Part shown: piece by piece, positions 17,217 through 26,397 of the stretch | Layout: each line of letters opens with the position of its first letter | Position numbering within the stretch: position 1 is the stretch's first letter | DNA from: Croceitalea sp947503285 | GTDB taxonomy: Bacteria; Bacteroidota; Bacteroidia; Flavobacteriales; Flavobacteriaceae | Assembly: GCF_036985505.1 (NCBI RefSeq) | Contig: NZ_BTGQ01000002.1 | Coordinates: 806,001 to 870,000, forward strand | DNA length: 64,000 bases | Reading direction: 5' to 3' | The notes under the pieces: generated by a model | Told to the model about the DNA's origin: nothing | Databases searched by the model: none | The model's input: only the letters and a program-made list of their open reading frames with translations | Position numbers and translations under genes: made by a program

Positions 17217-17305
17217 TTTGGAGTAATTCCAAAGGCTAGGTACGCAAAGCTACATTCGGTTGTAGATTGCTTACAGATTCCTTCCCTGCACTCGGAATTA
17301 CGGCT
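17217..17305. repeat. Hairpin repeat at the flavin reductase 3' end
   Basis: gattccttccctgcactcgg followed by aattac (17277-17302) has arms attcc/ggaat and the same layout as the two hairpins flanking the GIY-YIG gene. A nearby gtaattcc at 17222-17229 can pair with ggaattac. The stop codon of the adjacent gene lies in this repeat. Confidence 0.5.
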
Positions 17306-17912
17306 TTACATACCCATATTTACCTAAATGCTCAGGGCTGTAATAGTTATATAATCCTGCGACGGCGGCAGTATCCAGATCCTCTAAATTAACATCACCG
17401 TCCTCTAAAATAGCTTTTTCCGGTAGTATTAAATGTTCTATTTTGCCAATGATCAATCGCGTATTATTGCATTTTACCAAATGTTCCTCTTGAAATGAAA
17501 GCCCGATTTTAATATGACTTTCCGCTACAAACGGCGCATGAAAATCATTTTGGTAAAATTCAGTGAGCCCGACGGCATCAAACTCTGAAATAGCCCGGTC
17601 GTATTTTGCTGATGTCCGATGGGCCTGTTTATGAATTGCGGTCGTGATTTGATTGATCGTATACACGCCCGTTTCCTTAAGGTTCTCATAGGTATGGCGT
17701 TCTACGGTTGTAGGTCTTAAGATAAAACCCAAATACGGCGGATTCGCACCGATATGGACCACACTATTGAAAACGGCCAGATTGGTTCGTCCGTTTTTAG
17801 ATTTTGTACCGATTAAATTGGCCGCTTTGAACCCCGAAACCATATTGATCAAATTGGCGCGGTAGCGGCTCGGTAATTGCATGATTTCATCAAAAGAGAA
17901 CATTTTATCCAT
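17298..17912 (-). CDS. Flavin reductase family (FMN-binding split-barrel) protein
   Basis: Starting at the ATG complementary to 17910-17912 gives 204 residues; the upstream in-frame extension begins with TTG and has no family character. SGFKAANLIGTKSKNGRTNLAVFNSVVHIGANPPYLGFILRP is the conserved FMN-binding region, and NLKETGVYTINQI and SAKYDRAISEFDAVGL follow the family pattern. Relatives bind FMN and act as flavin:NAD(P)H reductases or bind flavin for other oxidoreductases. It lies downstream of the zinc-ribbon membrane protein, same strand, and could be co-transcribed. Confidence 0.82.
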   Translation of the reverse strand: MDKMFSFDEIMQLPSRYRANLINMVSGFKAANLIGTKSKNGRTNLAVFNSVVHIGANPPYLGFILRPTTVERHTYENLKETGVYTINQITTAIHKQAHRTSAKYDRAISEFDAVGLTEFYQNDFHAPFVAESHIKIGLSFQEEHLVKCNNTRLIIGKIEHLILPEKAILEDGDVNLEDLDTAAVAGLYNYYSPEHLGKYGYVKP

Positions 17913-17987
17913 AAAAGCAATTTGTACAAAGGTATTTAGATTTAAGATTTCCCACGCACGTTCAAAATGACCCATTAGACACAAAAG

Positions 17988-18824
17988 TCATTCTACCAGA
18001 ACGGAATCAATATCTTTTTCTTCAATGGTATTTGGTTTGTCCCCATAGAAGGGAAGCAACAATTGTTTATCGGCAAAACGACCTCCTAAATCCTCATCAA
18101 ATGGGGTTTTTACCAAAACGGTGTTCCACTTGCCTTCGACACCAATATAATATTGGGTGACACTATCCTTAAGATTTGTAAACCGCATACAATCTTCTAC
18201 GACTTCAATAAGCGCTCTTCTGTTTTTTGGTTCTATTTTCTTGATATCCCGTACTGCTAATAACACAAGCAACTTGGTACCGCTTCGTTTGGTAAAATAG
18301 GCAATGTCTTTAGTGCTGATACCGCCTACGATATCGCCATCTATACACTGCTTTAGGGCAAGGGTTACCGTATCCTTAGCCTGTACCATACGGGAGAGCC
18401 TGTCAATATCGGTATTTAAAAGTGTTAACCTTGGATCCACTTCGATTTTATACTTGTCTGGGTATTTAGAGCGCATGTAAACCCCGTAAAAAGAAAAGCT
18501 CATCACCACTATGAAAAGACTGACCAAAACCAAACATCCACAGCCTTGCCATAACGGTCGTTTTACAGGGTTTACTCGATTTTCATTATCCAAAGCTTGA
18601 AGCATTTCATGTGTAAAATGTGCCTTATCATAACTTTTTTTACAATGTGAGCATGCTGCAATATGTGTTTTAAACAAAGGAATAATAGGAATCCAAAAAA
18701 AGTGGAAATACTTGCTAAACGTACTTACTACAAAAGAATCTTTCGTTTGACAATACGGGCAGGTAGTACGCTTTAATTTTCGTTCTTTGACTTTGGTGGC
18801 ACGGGTTCCAAAAAAGAATAGCAT
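17988..18824 (-). CDS. Zinc-ribbon membrane protein of unknown function
   Basis: The preferred ATG (18824) gives MLFFFGTRATKVKERKL, a usual beginning for zinc-ribbon family members. A zinc ribbon is formed by CPYC and CSHC, about 30 residues apart. One transmembrane segment follows at roughly residues 95-115 (GCLVLVSLFIVVMSFSFYGV), and then a soluble domain of about 160 residues without a recognised fold. The hydrophobic stretch between the Cys pairs (YFHFFWIPIIPLF) is typical of this family. The role is unknown. Confidence 0.7.
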   Translation of the reverse strand: MLFFFGTRATKVKERKLKRTTCPYCQTKDSFVVSTFSKYFHFFWIPIIPLFKTHIAACSHCKKSYDKAHFTHEMLQALDNENRVNPVKRPLWQGCGCLVLVSLFIVVMSFSFYGVYMRSKYPDKYKIEVDPRLTLLNTDIDRLSRMVQAKDTVTLALKQCIDGDIVGGISTKDIAYFTKRSGTKLLVLLAVRDIKKIEPKNRRALIEVVEDCMRFTNLKDSVTQYYIGVEGKWNTVLVKTPFDEDLGGRFADKQLLLPFYGDKPNTIEEKDIDSVLVE

Positions 18825-18898
18825 AGGTTGGTTATTAAAGACCATTTCAAAAATACCTTAATTACCGAACCTGGCACTCCCTGTTTAAAGGGTATTAT

Positions 18899-20062
18899 TT
18901 AGTATTGACCAGAACCGTTCTTTTCCTTTTTGGCGTCAAAAGACCACATACCGTTCTCGTAAAACGATAGCTTGGCCCGCTGGGTTTCAAAATCTTTTGA
19001 AAATTGGACAACCACCCCTTCGTTGGGCCAGTAAAAGCTATCTTCAGCCTTTGGCGACAGCATAAAGGAAAAACCATCTTCAAAGGAAACCTTAATACCC
19101 TCGTCTAAGGCCTCAACATGTACTTTACCGATAAAACTATTTCTATAAACCCCTTCATGAACTTCAATTTGCTCGGTTGGTATGGCAACAGTGCTGGGCT
19201 CTTCATAAGCTTTAGGTGCTTGACCGAGTAAAGAACCCAAGTCGTTAAAAGAGTACGAGTATTTCCCCTTGACCAACAAATCCTTAATAGTTGTACCGAC
19301 TTTGTTATTGGGATCATGCTTGGAGAAAAACCACAACTCGCCAGTGGTCAAATTCTGAATATTGGAATACATGGTACCCCCATTTTTTTGCGCCGTTTGC
19401 TCTAAAATTTGCGTCATGGTCGCTAAGTTCACCGCTGACTCTTTTAACATTGCCTTTGCAATGGGATAGCGCCAACAAGAGCTGGCAGCTTCATCACCGC
19501 AAATATCAAAATTAGTGGAAACCAAATGTTCTCCGGGTTTGGCAACATGGATTCCTGATGCACTGATTATGGCGAATTTACCATTTCTATCTGCCACATG
19601 CATTTGGGCACCTCTAAATCCGTCTTCGAACCAATACGTTTCAAAAAAGGCCGCCACCTCGTCCACCGAAGCCATATTGGCTAGAATATGGGGCAAAATA
19701 GCTTCATTGCCTGCTGGAAAAACCACCTTGCTTCCCATTTCGAAGTTTTCAACATATTTGATTTGGTTAAAATCGAACGTTAACCCGGCTTCATTGGTTC
19801 CTCCTTGCAGGCTTCCTCCATCACCATATCTGGGCGATAGATAGGATAGGGTAAAATACCCATATTTAGAATTCTCGGTTTTGGGGAATACATTGATGAA
19901 GTTGCCCACACCGAAGGGGCCATCTTCATTATTGGCATTCCAAACATGGCCATTCTTAGCGATTGCACTGATAATCGTACAAGAAAAAGTACTTGATGGT
20001 AGTATAAAAAATAGCATACCAAAGGCCAATAGTTTAAATTTTAATATATCGGGTACTTTCAT
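18899..20062 (-). CDS. Secreted Ntn-hydrolase-like amidohydrolase (choloylglycine/penicillin V acylase-related)
   Basis: The 387 residues start with a signal peptide whose end leaves Cys28 (SSTFSCTIISA) as a potential N-terminal nucleophile. CTIISAIAKNGHVWNANNED matches the start of linear amide C-N hydrolases, where Cys is followed by a strand and an Asn/Asp-rich turn. GGTNEAGLTFDFNQ fits the next conserved block. The C-terminal 80 residues form a separate beta domain like the DUF3471-type tails of serine hydrolases. The substrate is unknown. If the Cys is instead lipidated the protein would be a lipoprotein, but the preceding residues (TFS) are a poor lipobox. Confidence 0.65.
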   Translation of the reverse strand: MKVPDILKFKLLAFGMLFFILPSSTFSCTIISAIAKNGHVWNANNEDGPFGVGNFINVFPKTENSKYGYFTLSYLSPRYGDGGSLQGGTNEAGLTFDFNQIKYVENFEMGSKVVFPAGNEAILPHILANMASVDEVAAFFETYWFEDGFRGAQMHVADRNGKFAIISASGIHVAKPGEHLVSTNFDICGDEAASSCWRYPIAKAMLKESAVNLATMTQILEQTAQKNGGTMYSNIQNLTTGELWFFSKHDPNNKVGTTIKDLLVKGKYSYSFNDLGSLLGQAPKAYEEPSTVAIPTEQIEVHEGVYRNSFIGKVHVEALDEGIKVSFEDGFSFMLSPKAEDSFYWPNEGVVVQFSKDFETQRAKLSFYENGMWSFDAKKEKNGSGQY

Positions 20063-20157
20063 GATTCTTATATTTTAAGTTTTATATGGGTATAATGCTT
20101 TGGAAGGTATTTTACCATCCAAAAAAGAAGCAGTATCGAATACTTTTATGTAGAAAG

Positions 20158-20964
20158 TTACAATTGGCCTTTGACCATAGAGGAAACTTTATAAAGTACC
20201 AGAATTTCCAATATGATCACGGGAAAAAAGAGGAATAGTGCTATAGGGGATAAAATTACGGTCAGTAGACAACCTGCCATGAGTAATTCCATGATTCCAG
20301 AAGCTAAACCCGTGTTACCCAAAATGGGCCTGGACTTTAAAATTGAAATTCCAAATAATATTCCTAGTGCACCAAATGCTACGGACTCTGCCAAAAATAC
20401 CGTTTCAATATCGAGTGCTCCATTAAAAACCGATACTATGTCATACACGTAAAAGCATATGTTGGTAATGATCATCAAAACGACGGTAATCTTCATCAAA
20501 TAGTTTCTCAATAGTTTCCCTGAGATCAAAAAACCATACAAGAGCATCGAGTATAGCACAAGTATTAGAACCTTAACGGTAACATGACCCCATTGCCCAT
20601 AGATCAATTCACCGTCTTCAATCCTTACATAATCAGCTATACCTTCAAATACTGCTGCAATCAAAAATAAGATTCCGGCAATCCAGGTAAAGGTCAATAG
20701 ATTATATACCGATCTTGCTTCTTTCGGGGGAACAAAATCGATTTTAGAAGCGTTTTGATTTTCTTCTTCCTCTAGACTCTCCAAGTCATATTCTAAAGCT
20801 GATAAAATGGTTTTCACGGTATAGCTTCTTGGGGAGACCTCACCATTTTCTATTCGCTGTAAGGTTCTTACGTTGATATTGCATTGTTCTACCAGTTCTT
20901 CTTGGGTAAAGCCCTTTTGCTTGCGTAACTCACTTATTCTTAATCCTAATTCCGGTTGTTTCAT
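20158..20964 (-). CDS. Membrane-bound XRE-family HTH regulator
   Basis: The 268 residues carry an N-terminal HTH_3 domain (LGLRISELRKQKGFTQEELV, then NVRTLQRIENGEVSPRSYTV; residues 5-65). A short acidic linker follows, and then about 180 residues with five or six hydrophobic segments. Such HTH-plus-membrane proteins are common in flavobacteria and probably sense a membrane signal. The nearest candidate target is the Ntn hydrolase gene 95 bp downstream on the same strand. Confidence 0.82.
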   Translation of the reverse strand: MKQPELGLRISELRKQKGFTQEELVEQCNINVRTLQRIENGEVSPRSYTVKTILSALEYDLESLEEEENQNASKIDFVPPKEARSVYNLLTFTWIAGILFLIAAVFEGIADYVRIEDGELIYGQWGHVTVKVLILVLYSMLLYGFLISGKLLRNYLMKITVVLMIITNICFYVYDIVSVFNGALDIETVFLAESVAFGALGILFGISILKSRPILGNTGLASGIMELLMAGCLLTVILSPIALFLFFPVIILEILVLYKVSSMVKGQL

Positions 20965-21197
20965 TGTACTACTATTTCAATTCGTTGGGCAATGTTAAAC
21001 CCAAAACCAAAAAAGCCCAAAAAATCACGTCGGAATTGACCCGACATTTAGACGGCATTTCAGTAATAGTAAGGGTTTCAAGAGAATTTCAAGAATTTGA
21101 AACACCATCAAGCCCCATTCTACTTTCAGCTTAAAAAGGTATACATACAAGCAACCAAAACCAAAAATCGTTATCTTAAAGAAAAAGAATCAGTAAG

Positions 21198-21626
21198 ATG
21201 AAGAAGTTTGGTATTATATTTTTTTTGCTCATTTTGACGAGCTGCTCAGATTCGGACGATGAAATGGTGCTTACCGAATCTTTACCTCAAACTTGGGAGT
21301 TGGCAAGTATCAATGTAGGGATTTCAGGGGAAATACTTGAAGACAATGAACTGCCTTGGCAAGAAACCTTAGTTTTAAATTCAGACAATTCTTTTGTTAG
21401 AACGAGAATCTACGAAAATGAGACCATTACGGCAACGGGACGGTTTATGCTCTTGGAGGCCCCTGAAGAGCGGCAGCTCATATTGGTCCATAATGACGAT
21501 AGCCCTTTGATAGAAAACTGTTCAAACTCTAATGAAGAACGTCTTCGATTTGTTTCAGCCAATCAATTATCAGGTGGTGCGGTGCCTTGTGATGGACCAG
21601 GGCTTTTTTATGTTAGAACAGCGTAA
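21198..21626 (+). CDS. Small lipoprotein
   Basis: The 142-residue protein has a lipoprotein signal ending LTSC (Cys16), followed by SDSDDE, an acidic stretch compatible with the surface-exposure signal of Bacteroidota lipoproteins. The remainder (LPQTWELASINVG, FVRTRIYENETITATGRFML) reads as a small beta-barrel like lipocalin-type proteins. It is transcribed alone, convergent with the next gene. The function is unknown. Confidence 0.72.
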   Translation: MKKFGIIFFLLILTSCSDSDDEMVLTESLPQTWELASINVGISGEILEDNELPWQETLVLNSDNSFVRTRIYENETITATGRFMLLEAPEERQLILVHNDDSPLIENCSNSNEERLRFVSANQLSGGAVPCDGPGLFYVRTA

Positions 21627-21634
21627 TAGGGGAT

Positions 21635-23614
21635 TTAGAATTTTTTCTTGTGCACGGGTTTGCCTTGGGCATCATGATACTTCCATGTTCCAACTTGTTC
21701 ATCTTTTTTAAAACGACCTGTTATCTTTTCAGTACCATCTTTGTAATATTCTCGATAACGGCCATGTTTTAAACCATCTTTTAATTCGACCTCAAATCGA
21801 ATACTTCCGTTGGAATAGCGTTTCGTAAAACGTTTTGCATTTAAATCCGTGGGATATATGGGCCTTAATTTAAAAACAGCATCCGTGATTTCGTCATTGC
21901 TGCTATGTAATACGGTGTTCAACTTGCTGGAATTTTCGAATTGAGCCTTTGTCTTGACCTTTTCTATATCTTGGTAATCGACAACTAGCTTGCTCTCGAA
22001 CAAGTTATCTTCAGGGGTTAATTGAAACCCCACTTGAGGAAAACAGATGATAAAATCCTTGTTTTTTCGAAGTTGATTTTTTGTACCTCTATCTGCAAGT
22101 ACATACATGTTGTCATACAAGACTGGGATATTGCTGTAAGCGAACAGACTGCTCTCGCTATCAAATTTTTTGTTGAAATCAATAAAATCACCTGAAGTTG
22201 ACAGGGTCTCTTCTATCAAATAGCCATCTATCATGCTTTTTAAGGTGTTGGGGTTGTTGCTAAAAACAACATAATCATCGATCATCGTAAAGTAAGGTTT
22301 GTCAAAATTCTCAAAGCGTTTTCCTAAAAGAATTTTAAAAAAGCCTTTGATGGAAAGGAAATTGATATTATGGTCGTTATAGTTGACCGCTTTGAACTTG
22401 ACGGGAGTTTTCTTTTTGATTTGCTTGAGTACAAAATCAAGATTTGTTTTGGCACTATTGATATCATTTACCTTCAATACCAATGCAAGGTCATTCTCAC
22501 CTTTCGATAGGTCTGACTTTATTTGAAGTAAGGCAATCTCATCACCAATCCAATTGACAAAGTTTTCTTTGACGTCAATCTTTAAAAATTTTTCTACTTT
22601 TTCAATCCCAGCCCTATAATTTTCGAATTGTACGGTATTGTTTTCCTTTTGTACCGTTTCAAAATTTTCATAAAACTTGGCAAAACCGTCAAAACCGTAA
22701 CTTATATAGAGTGCCGTACGTTTTGGTGCGATTTTAGGAATGGTTCGTTTTGCCGTTCCAGACTTTTGGAGCGCTTCTAAATAATTTTCATTGTCAAAAC
22801 CGATATTGGTAAACCCGTTGGCCGTTATGGCACTGTTTCCATCCAAATCAAAACTAAAACCGGAAAACAGGAAATTCTCGCTGGCATTTTTAATCCAATC
22901 CGCAGGTTTATTGGAAAATCGTTTGTAATAATCATCTAAAAAATCATATTGCAAATAGAGCCGAAATAGATCTTCATACCCCACTTTCTTATTGATTTCC
23001 AAAAAATTCAAATTCCGACCTAGATAGGGTTCTTTATATTGATCAATGGCTGCTTCAACTAAATTATGGGTATACGAGGCGATCAATTGGTTTTTGACAA
23101 AGGCCATATACATAGTCTCTTTACTGCTTCTATCATAGATTTCTAAAATCTCATGGTCATGGTAGTTACGTTTACTGAGCGTATACCCTTCATCTAAAAG
23201 GGTGTTCAAATACGTTTTTAGCAGTTTGAGCTTTGCAATTCGTTTTAAATCGAGCACATAAAAGATTCCATAATCTTTCTGTGATACCATGTGGATCGAA
23301 ATAAACAAAGAACGGCCATCAAAAAATTCGAACAACTTATGGTTATTGTTAAAGATGGTGTCGACTTTTTGAATGTTCTCAGTCAGTGTTGCGAAGTAAT
23401 CATTTTTATTCAAATGCTTCCATGCATCACTTTGGCTGATTTTCTTCCAACTTTCCACGGGCTGGTCTGACTCAATAACAAAGACGGCATCTTTAGGAAT
23501 CAAATAAATAGATTGTAAATTGGTCTTGGGGGAAAGCACAAAAATATAGAGTAGGTAACCGATATAGGCTAATACCATCGCTAGAAGGCCAAAAAAAATC
23601 CTTTTTTTAGTCAT
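21635..23614 (-). CDS. Membrane-anchored protein with C-terminal MORN-like repeats
   Basis: The 659 residues start with an uncleaved-looking anchor (IFFGLLAMVLAYIGYLLYIFVL) and are otherwise predicted exported. The large middle region (IPKDAVFVIESDQPVESWKKI) resembles DUF3352-type bacterial surface proteins. The last 70 residues are MORN-like (YSNGSIRFEVELKDGLKHG, YREYYKDGTEKITGRFKKDE, VGTWKYHDAQG). It is upstream of and on the same strand as no obvious partner. The function is unknown. Confidence 0.62.
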   Translation of the reverse strand: MTKKRIFFGLLAMVLAYIGYLLYIFVLSPKTNLQSIYLIPKDAVFVIESDQPVESWKKISQSDAWKHLNKNDYFATLTENIQKVDTIFNNNHKLFEFFDGRSLFISIHMVSQKDYGIFYVLDLKRIAKLKLLKTYLNTLLDEGYTLSKRNYHDHEILEIYDRSSKETMYMAFVKNQLIASYTHNLVEAAIDQYKEPYLGRNLNFLEINKKVGYEDLFRLYLQYDFLDDYYKRFSNKPADWIKNASENFLFSGFSFDLDGNSAITANGFTNIGFDNENYLEALQKSGTAKRTIPKIAPKRTALYISYGFDGFAKFYENFETVQKENNTVQFENYRAGIEKVEKFLKIDVKENFVNWIGDEIALLQIKSDLSKGENDLALVLKVNDINSAKTNLDFVLKQIKKKTPVKFKAVNYNDHNINFLSIKGFFKILLGKRFENFDKPYFTMIDDYVVFSNNPNTLKSMIDGYLIEETLSTSGDFIDFNKKFDSESSLFAYSNIPVLYDNMYVLADRGTKNQLRKNKDFIICFPQVGFQLTPEDNLFESKLVVDYQDIEKVKTKAQFENSSKLNTVLHSSNDEITDAVFKLRPIYPTDLNAKRFTKRYSNGSIRFEVELKDGLKHGRYREYYKDGTEKITGRFKKDEQVGTWKYHDAQGKPVHKKKF

Positions 23615-23664
23615 GATTCAACATAGATTCAAAATCAGAACGAAAAAGAAAAGGCTTTAGTTTA

Positions 23665-24324
23665 TTAGAGGGTCTTCAAGTCCTTTATCGTCTTGAATGC
23701 CACATCTACCTGATCGTCATTGACTAAAATAGTAAATTCATTTGTCGTTGAGATAACCTCATAAAGCACGATGCCTTCCCAAGCCAAGCGTTGAAAGATG
23801 AAATAGTAGATACCAGGTACCGATACGTTTTCTGAGGGTAGCTTTACCGTTACGGATGAAAGATTTTCCGCCTTTTGGGTACAACGTTCCCCAGCAAATA
23901 ATTCTTCAACGGTATGGTCTAAACTATTACTCACCACAATATTTATCTCATTTACCCCTCGTGATGAAGTATAAAAGATGTCTTGGTTCTTATTGACCTC
24001 TTCAAGCAACTTGGCCTGATTGGCCAAAATCGTCTCAGAAGATAAAAAGGTATAATCGGTGAGATTAGATCTTACCGTTATCTCGCCAATATTCTTTAAT
24101 ACCTTTACGATTTTATGGGTAGCCCGAAACTCGAGATCATCCGATAATCGTTTTAAGGCCATAACGATGGCACCATTGCGAATATCTTTGCCCAGCTCTT
24201 CTTCAATCTCGGGCTTTACAATACGGGAAAGCGATGTGAGATTAATGATTCCCTGGGCCAAAGCACTTTGTAGAAAAGGTTTTTTTTTGATATAGCTCTC
24301 GACAACTGACGATATGGTTTTCAT
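23665..24324 (-). CDS. Stand-alone ACT-domain protein (aspartokinase C-terminus-like)
   Basis: The 219 residues begin with a helical HTH-like part (SVVESYIKKKPFLQSALAQGIINLTSLSRIV). ACT-like beta-alpha units follow, ending in YFIFQRLAWEGIVLYEVISTTNEFTILVNDDQVDVAFKTI, which is close to the last ACT domain of aspartokinases. There is no kinase domain. ACT domains bind amino acids, so an amino-acid-sensing regulator is a reasonable guess. It is followed at 53 bp by the YraN gene in the opposite order of transcription (YraN lies upstream). Confidence 0.6.
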   Translation of the reverse strand: MKTISSVVESYIKKKPFLQSALAQGIINLTSLSRIVKPEIEEELGKDIRNGAIVMALKRLSDDLEFRATHKIVKVLKNIGEITVRSNLTDYTFLSSETILANQAKLLEEVNKNQDIFYTSSRGVNEINIVVSNSLDHTVEELFAGERCTQKAENLSSVTVKLPSENVSVPGIYYFIFQRLAWEGIVLYEVISTTNEFTILVNDDQVDVAFKTIKDLKTL

Positions 24325-24376
24325 AACAGGTGGATTTGAAACAAAATTAACTTATTGTTATAAATAAAACAAATCG

Positions 24377-24736
24377 TTAAAAATGATAGAATGCATTTTC
24401 TAAATGCTCCAGTTCAAATTGTTTCCCTTTCTTTAAAATGGTAATAATGTCAAAACGAACTTCGACATCCAGATCATTTTCAATTACATATTGATCTGTA
24501 GCAGAAACCAATAGCTTTATTTTCTTCTCGTTAACGCTGTCGGCAATGGGTCCAATGAAGTCTGAACTCCTTGATTTTACCTCTACAATGGCCAATGTAT
24601 TTTCCATTTGGGCGATAATGTCGATTTCCGCTTTTTGATACCTGTAATTTGTGGCACGTATACGATATCCGTTTTCCACCAAAAAATCAGCAGCTTTTTG
24701 TTCTCCAAGCTTCCCAAATTCGTTATGTTTTCCCAT
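24377..24736 (-). CDS. YraN/UPF0102 family nuclease-like protein
   Basis: The 119 residues match the YraN family of Holliday-junction-resolvase-like PD-(D/E)XK proteins. GKLGEQKAADFLVENGYRI, NYRYQKAEIDIIA and LAIVEVKSRS hold the Glu, Asp and Glu-x-Lys of the putative active site. The biochemical role is not proven for the family. The length is normal. Confidence 0.88.
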   Translation of the reverse strand: MGKHNEFGKLGEQKAADFLVENGYRIRATNYRYQKAEIDIIAQMENTLAIVEVKSRSSDFIGPIADSVNEKKIKLLVSATDQYVIENDLDVEVRFDIITILKKGKQFELEHLENAFYHF

Positions 24737-24901
24737 GAATTGGATAAAATATGAAAAATAGTGTGCATTTCATCGAAAAATTTCGCAGTTCATCGCTAAA
24801 ATCGCGTTTACATTGTAATTTACGACCTCAAATGAACCACACCTACCGAAAGCACATAGTGAACCCAAATACTATGATACTTTTAAAAGCCAAATTTTGC
24901 T

Positions 24902-26386
24902 ATGGAACTTTTTATTAATTGTAATACCGCTACCCTAGCGCCGTATACAACACCTCTAGATGAAATCAGGGCTGCCCATTTATACCGAAGATTAGGTTTT
25001 AGCGCTTCCGTTGAAACCATAGATCAAGCTGTAGGGCAATCAGCAACTGCATTGGTTGACAATTTGGTCAATCAGGCATTGGCCGCACCGGTCATTCCGG
25101 CTCCCGAATGGGCGACTTGGAATAACGACAATTACCCTGCCGATGACGACCTTGCCCGACAATTGAGACGATCACAACGAGAGGAATTGTTCACGGCATA
25201 TGGTAATTCACTGTTGAACAACAACCTTAGGGACCGTATGAGCTTCTTTTGGAGCAATCATTTCGTAACGGAATATGGGGTTTACGATTGTAACTCTTTT
25301 TTGTTCGAATATGCCAATTGCCTACAACGCAATGCACTTGGTAATTTCAAGACCTTTGTCAGTGAGATTGGATTGACCAGTGCGATGCTACGTTATCTAG
25401 ACGGAGCCTTTAACAACAGAAATCGCCCTAACGAGAACTATGCCCGAGAGCTTTACGAACTGTTTACTTTGGGTGAGGGTGTGGGTTATACTGAAGAAGA
25501 TATCATTGAGGCGGCCAGGGCACTTACCGGTTATGTAAACCGCGGTGAAGTCGGTTGTACGGCAATCACTTTTGACCCAGAACGTCATGATACCGATGCC
25601 AAGACCATTATGGGGCAGACCGGTAATTGGGGTTATGATGATGTCATTGATATTCTTTTTGATCAAAGGGCAGACCAAATCGCAACTTTTATCAGTATGA
25701 AGTTGTATGAATTCTTTGTGCACCCAGACTCATCTGACGATAGCGGTAATGCACAGACCATCATCGCAGGTATGGCCAATACATTTGTGGCCAATAATTT
25801 TGAGATTGCCCCGGTACTGGCGGAATTGTTCAAAAGCGGGCATTTTTTTGATGAAACCGCCATCGGTGTCATAATAAAGAGTCCGTTCGACCTTTATCTG
25901 AACTTCCTTAAAGAGACTAATTTCACCTATGATGATGGCACGGTAATCAATGCCATCGACGCAGCTGCCCTAATTGGTCAAGATCTTTTTGACCCCGTTG
26001 ACGTGGCCGGTTGGCAACGTGACAGGCAATGGATCAATACCAATTTTATTATTGGTAGATGGCTGACCATGGAGGTCTTCGTAGAGCGGTTCTTCGCTGC
26101 CAACACCGAACAATTTAGACAATTGGGCATTCAGGCGACAGGCGCCAATGGAGCCACAACAAACGATCCCGACATCGTCGCAAGGGCCATTATAGATAAA
26201 TTCACCCCTAAGGGATTGTTGACCGACGCAGAATATACAAGGGCAATCACTGTTTTTAGAGAGCCTTATGAAGACAATAACATTTACGAAACCGGTACTT
26301 GGAACATGATGCTTGACGACACCCCATCTCAAGTATACCTATTATTATTACACCTTGTCAGGGAACCGGAATTTCAACTTAAATAA
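24902..26386 (+). CDS. DUF1800 family protein
   Basis: The 494 residues match DUF1800 from AAHLYRRLGFSAS onward, with FWSNHFVTEYGVYDCN, YLDGAFNNRNRPNENYARELYELFTLGEG and DIIEAARALTGY as the usual landmarks. It has no signal peptide, which is often seen for this family. DUF1800 genes are almost always followed by a DUF1501 gene, as here (11-bp gap, one operon). The pair is widespread in Bacteroidota and Planctomycetota; the function is unknown and thought to be export-related. Confidence 0.88.
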   Translation: MELFINCNTATLAPYTTPLDEIRAAHLYRRLGFSASVETIDQAVGQSATALVDNLVNQALAAPVIPAPEWATWNNDNYPADDDLARQLRRSQREELFTAYGNSLLNNNLRDRMSFFWSNHFVTEYGVYDCNSFLFEYANCLQRNALGNFKTFVSEIGLTSAMLRYLDGAFNNRNRPNENYARELYELFTLGEGVGYTEEDIIEAARALTGYVNRGEVGCTAITFDPERHDTDAKTIMGQTGNWGYDDVIDILFDQRADQIATFISMKLYEFFVHPDSSDDSGNAQTIIAGMANTFVANNFEIAPVLAELFKSGHFFDETAIGVIIKSPFDLYLNFLKETNFTYDDGTVINAIDAAALIGQDLFDPVDVAGWQRDRQWINTNFIIGRWLTMEVFVERFFAANTEQFRQLGIQATGANGATTNDPDIVARAIIDKFTPKGLLTDAEYTRAITVFREPYEDNNIYETGTWNMMLDDTPSQVYLLLLHLVREPEFQLK

Positions 26387-26397
26387 CACCTACTACT

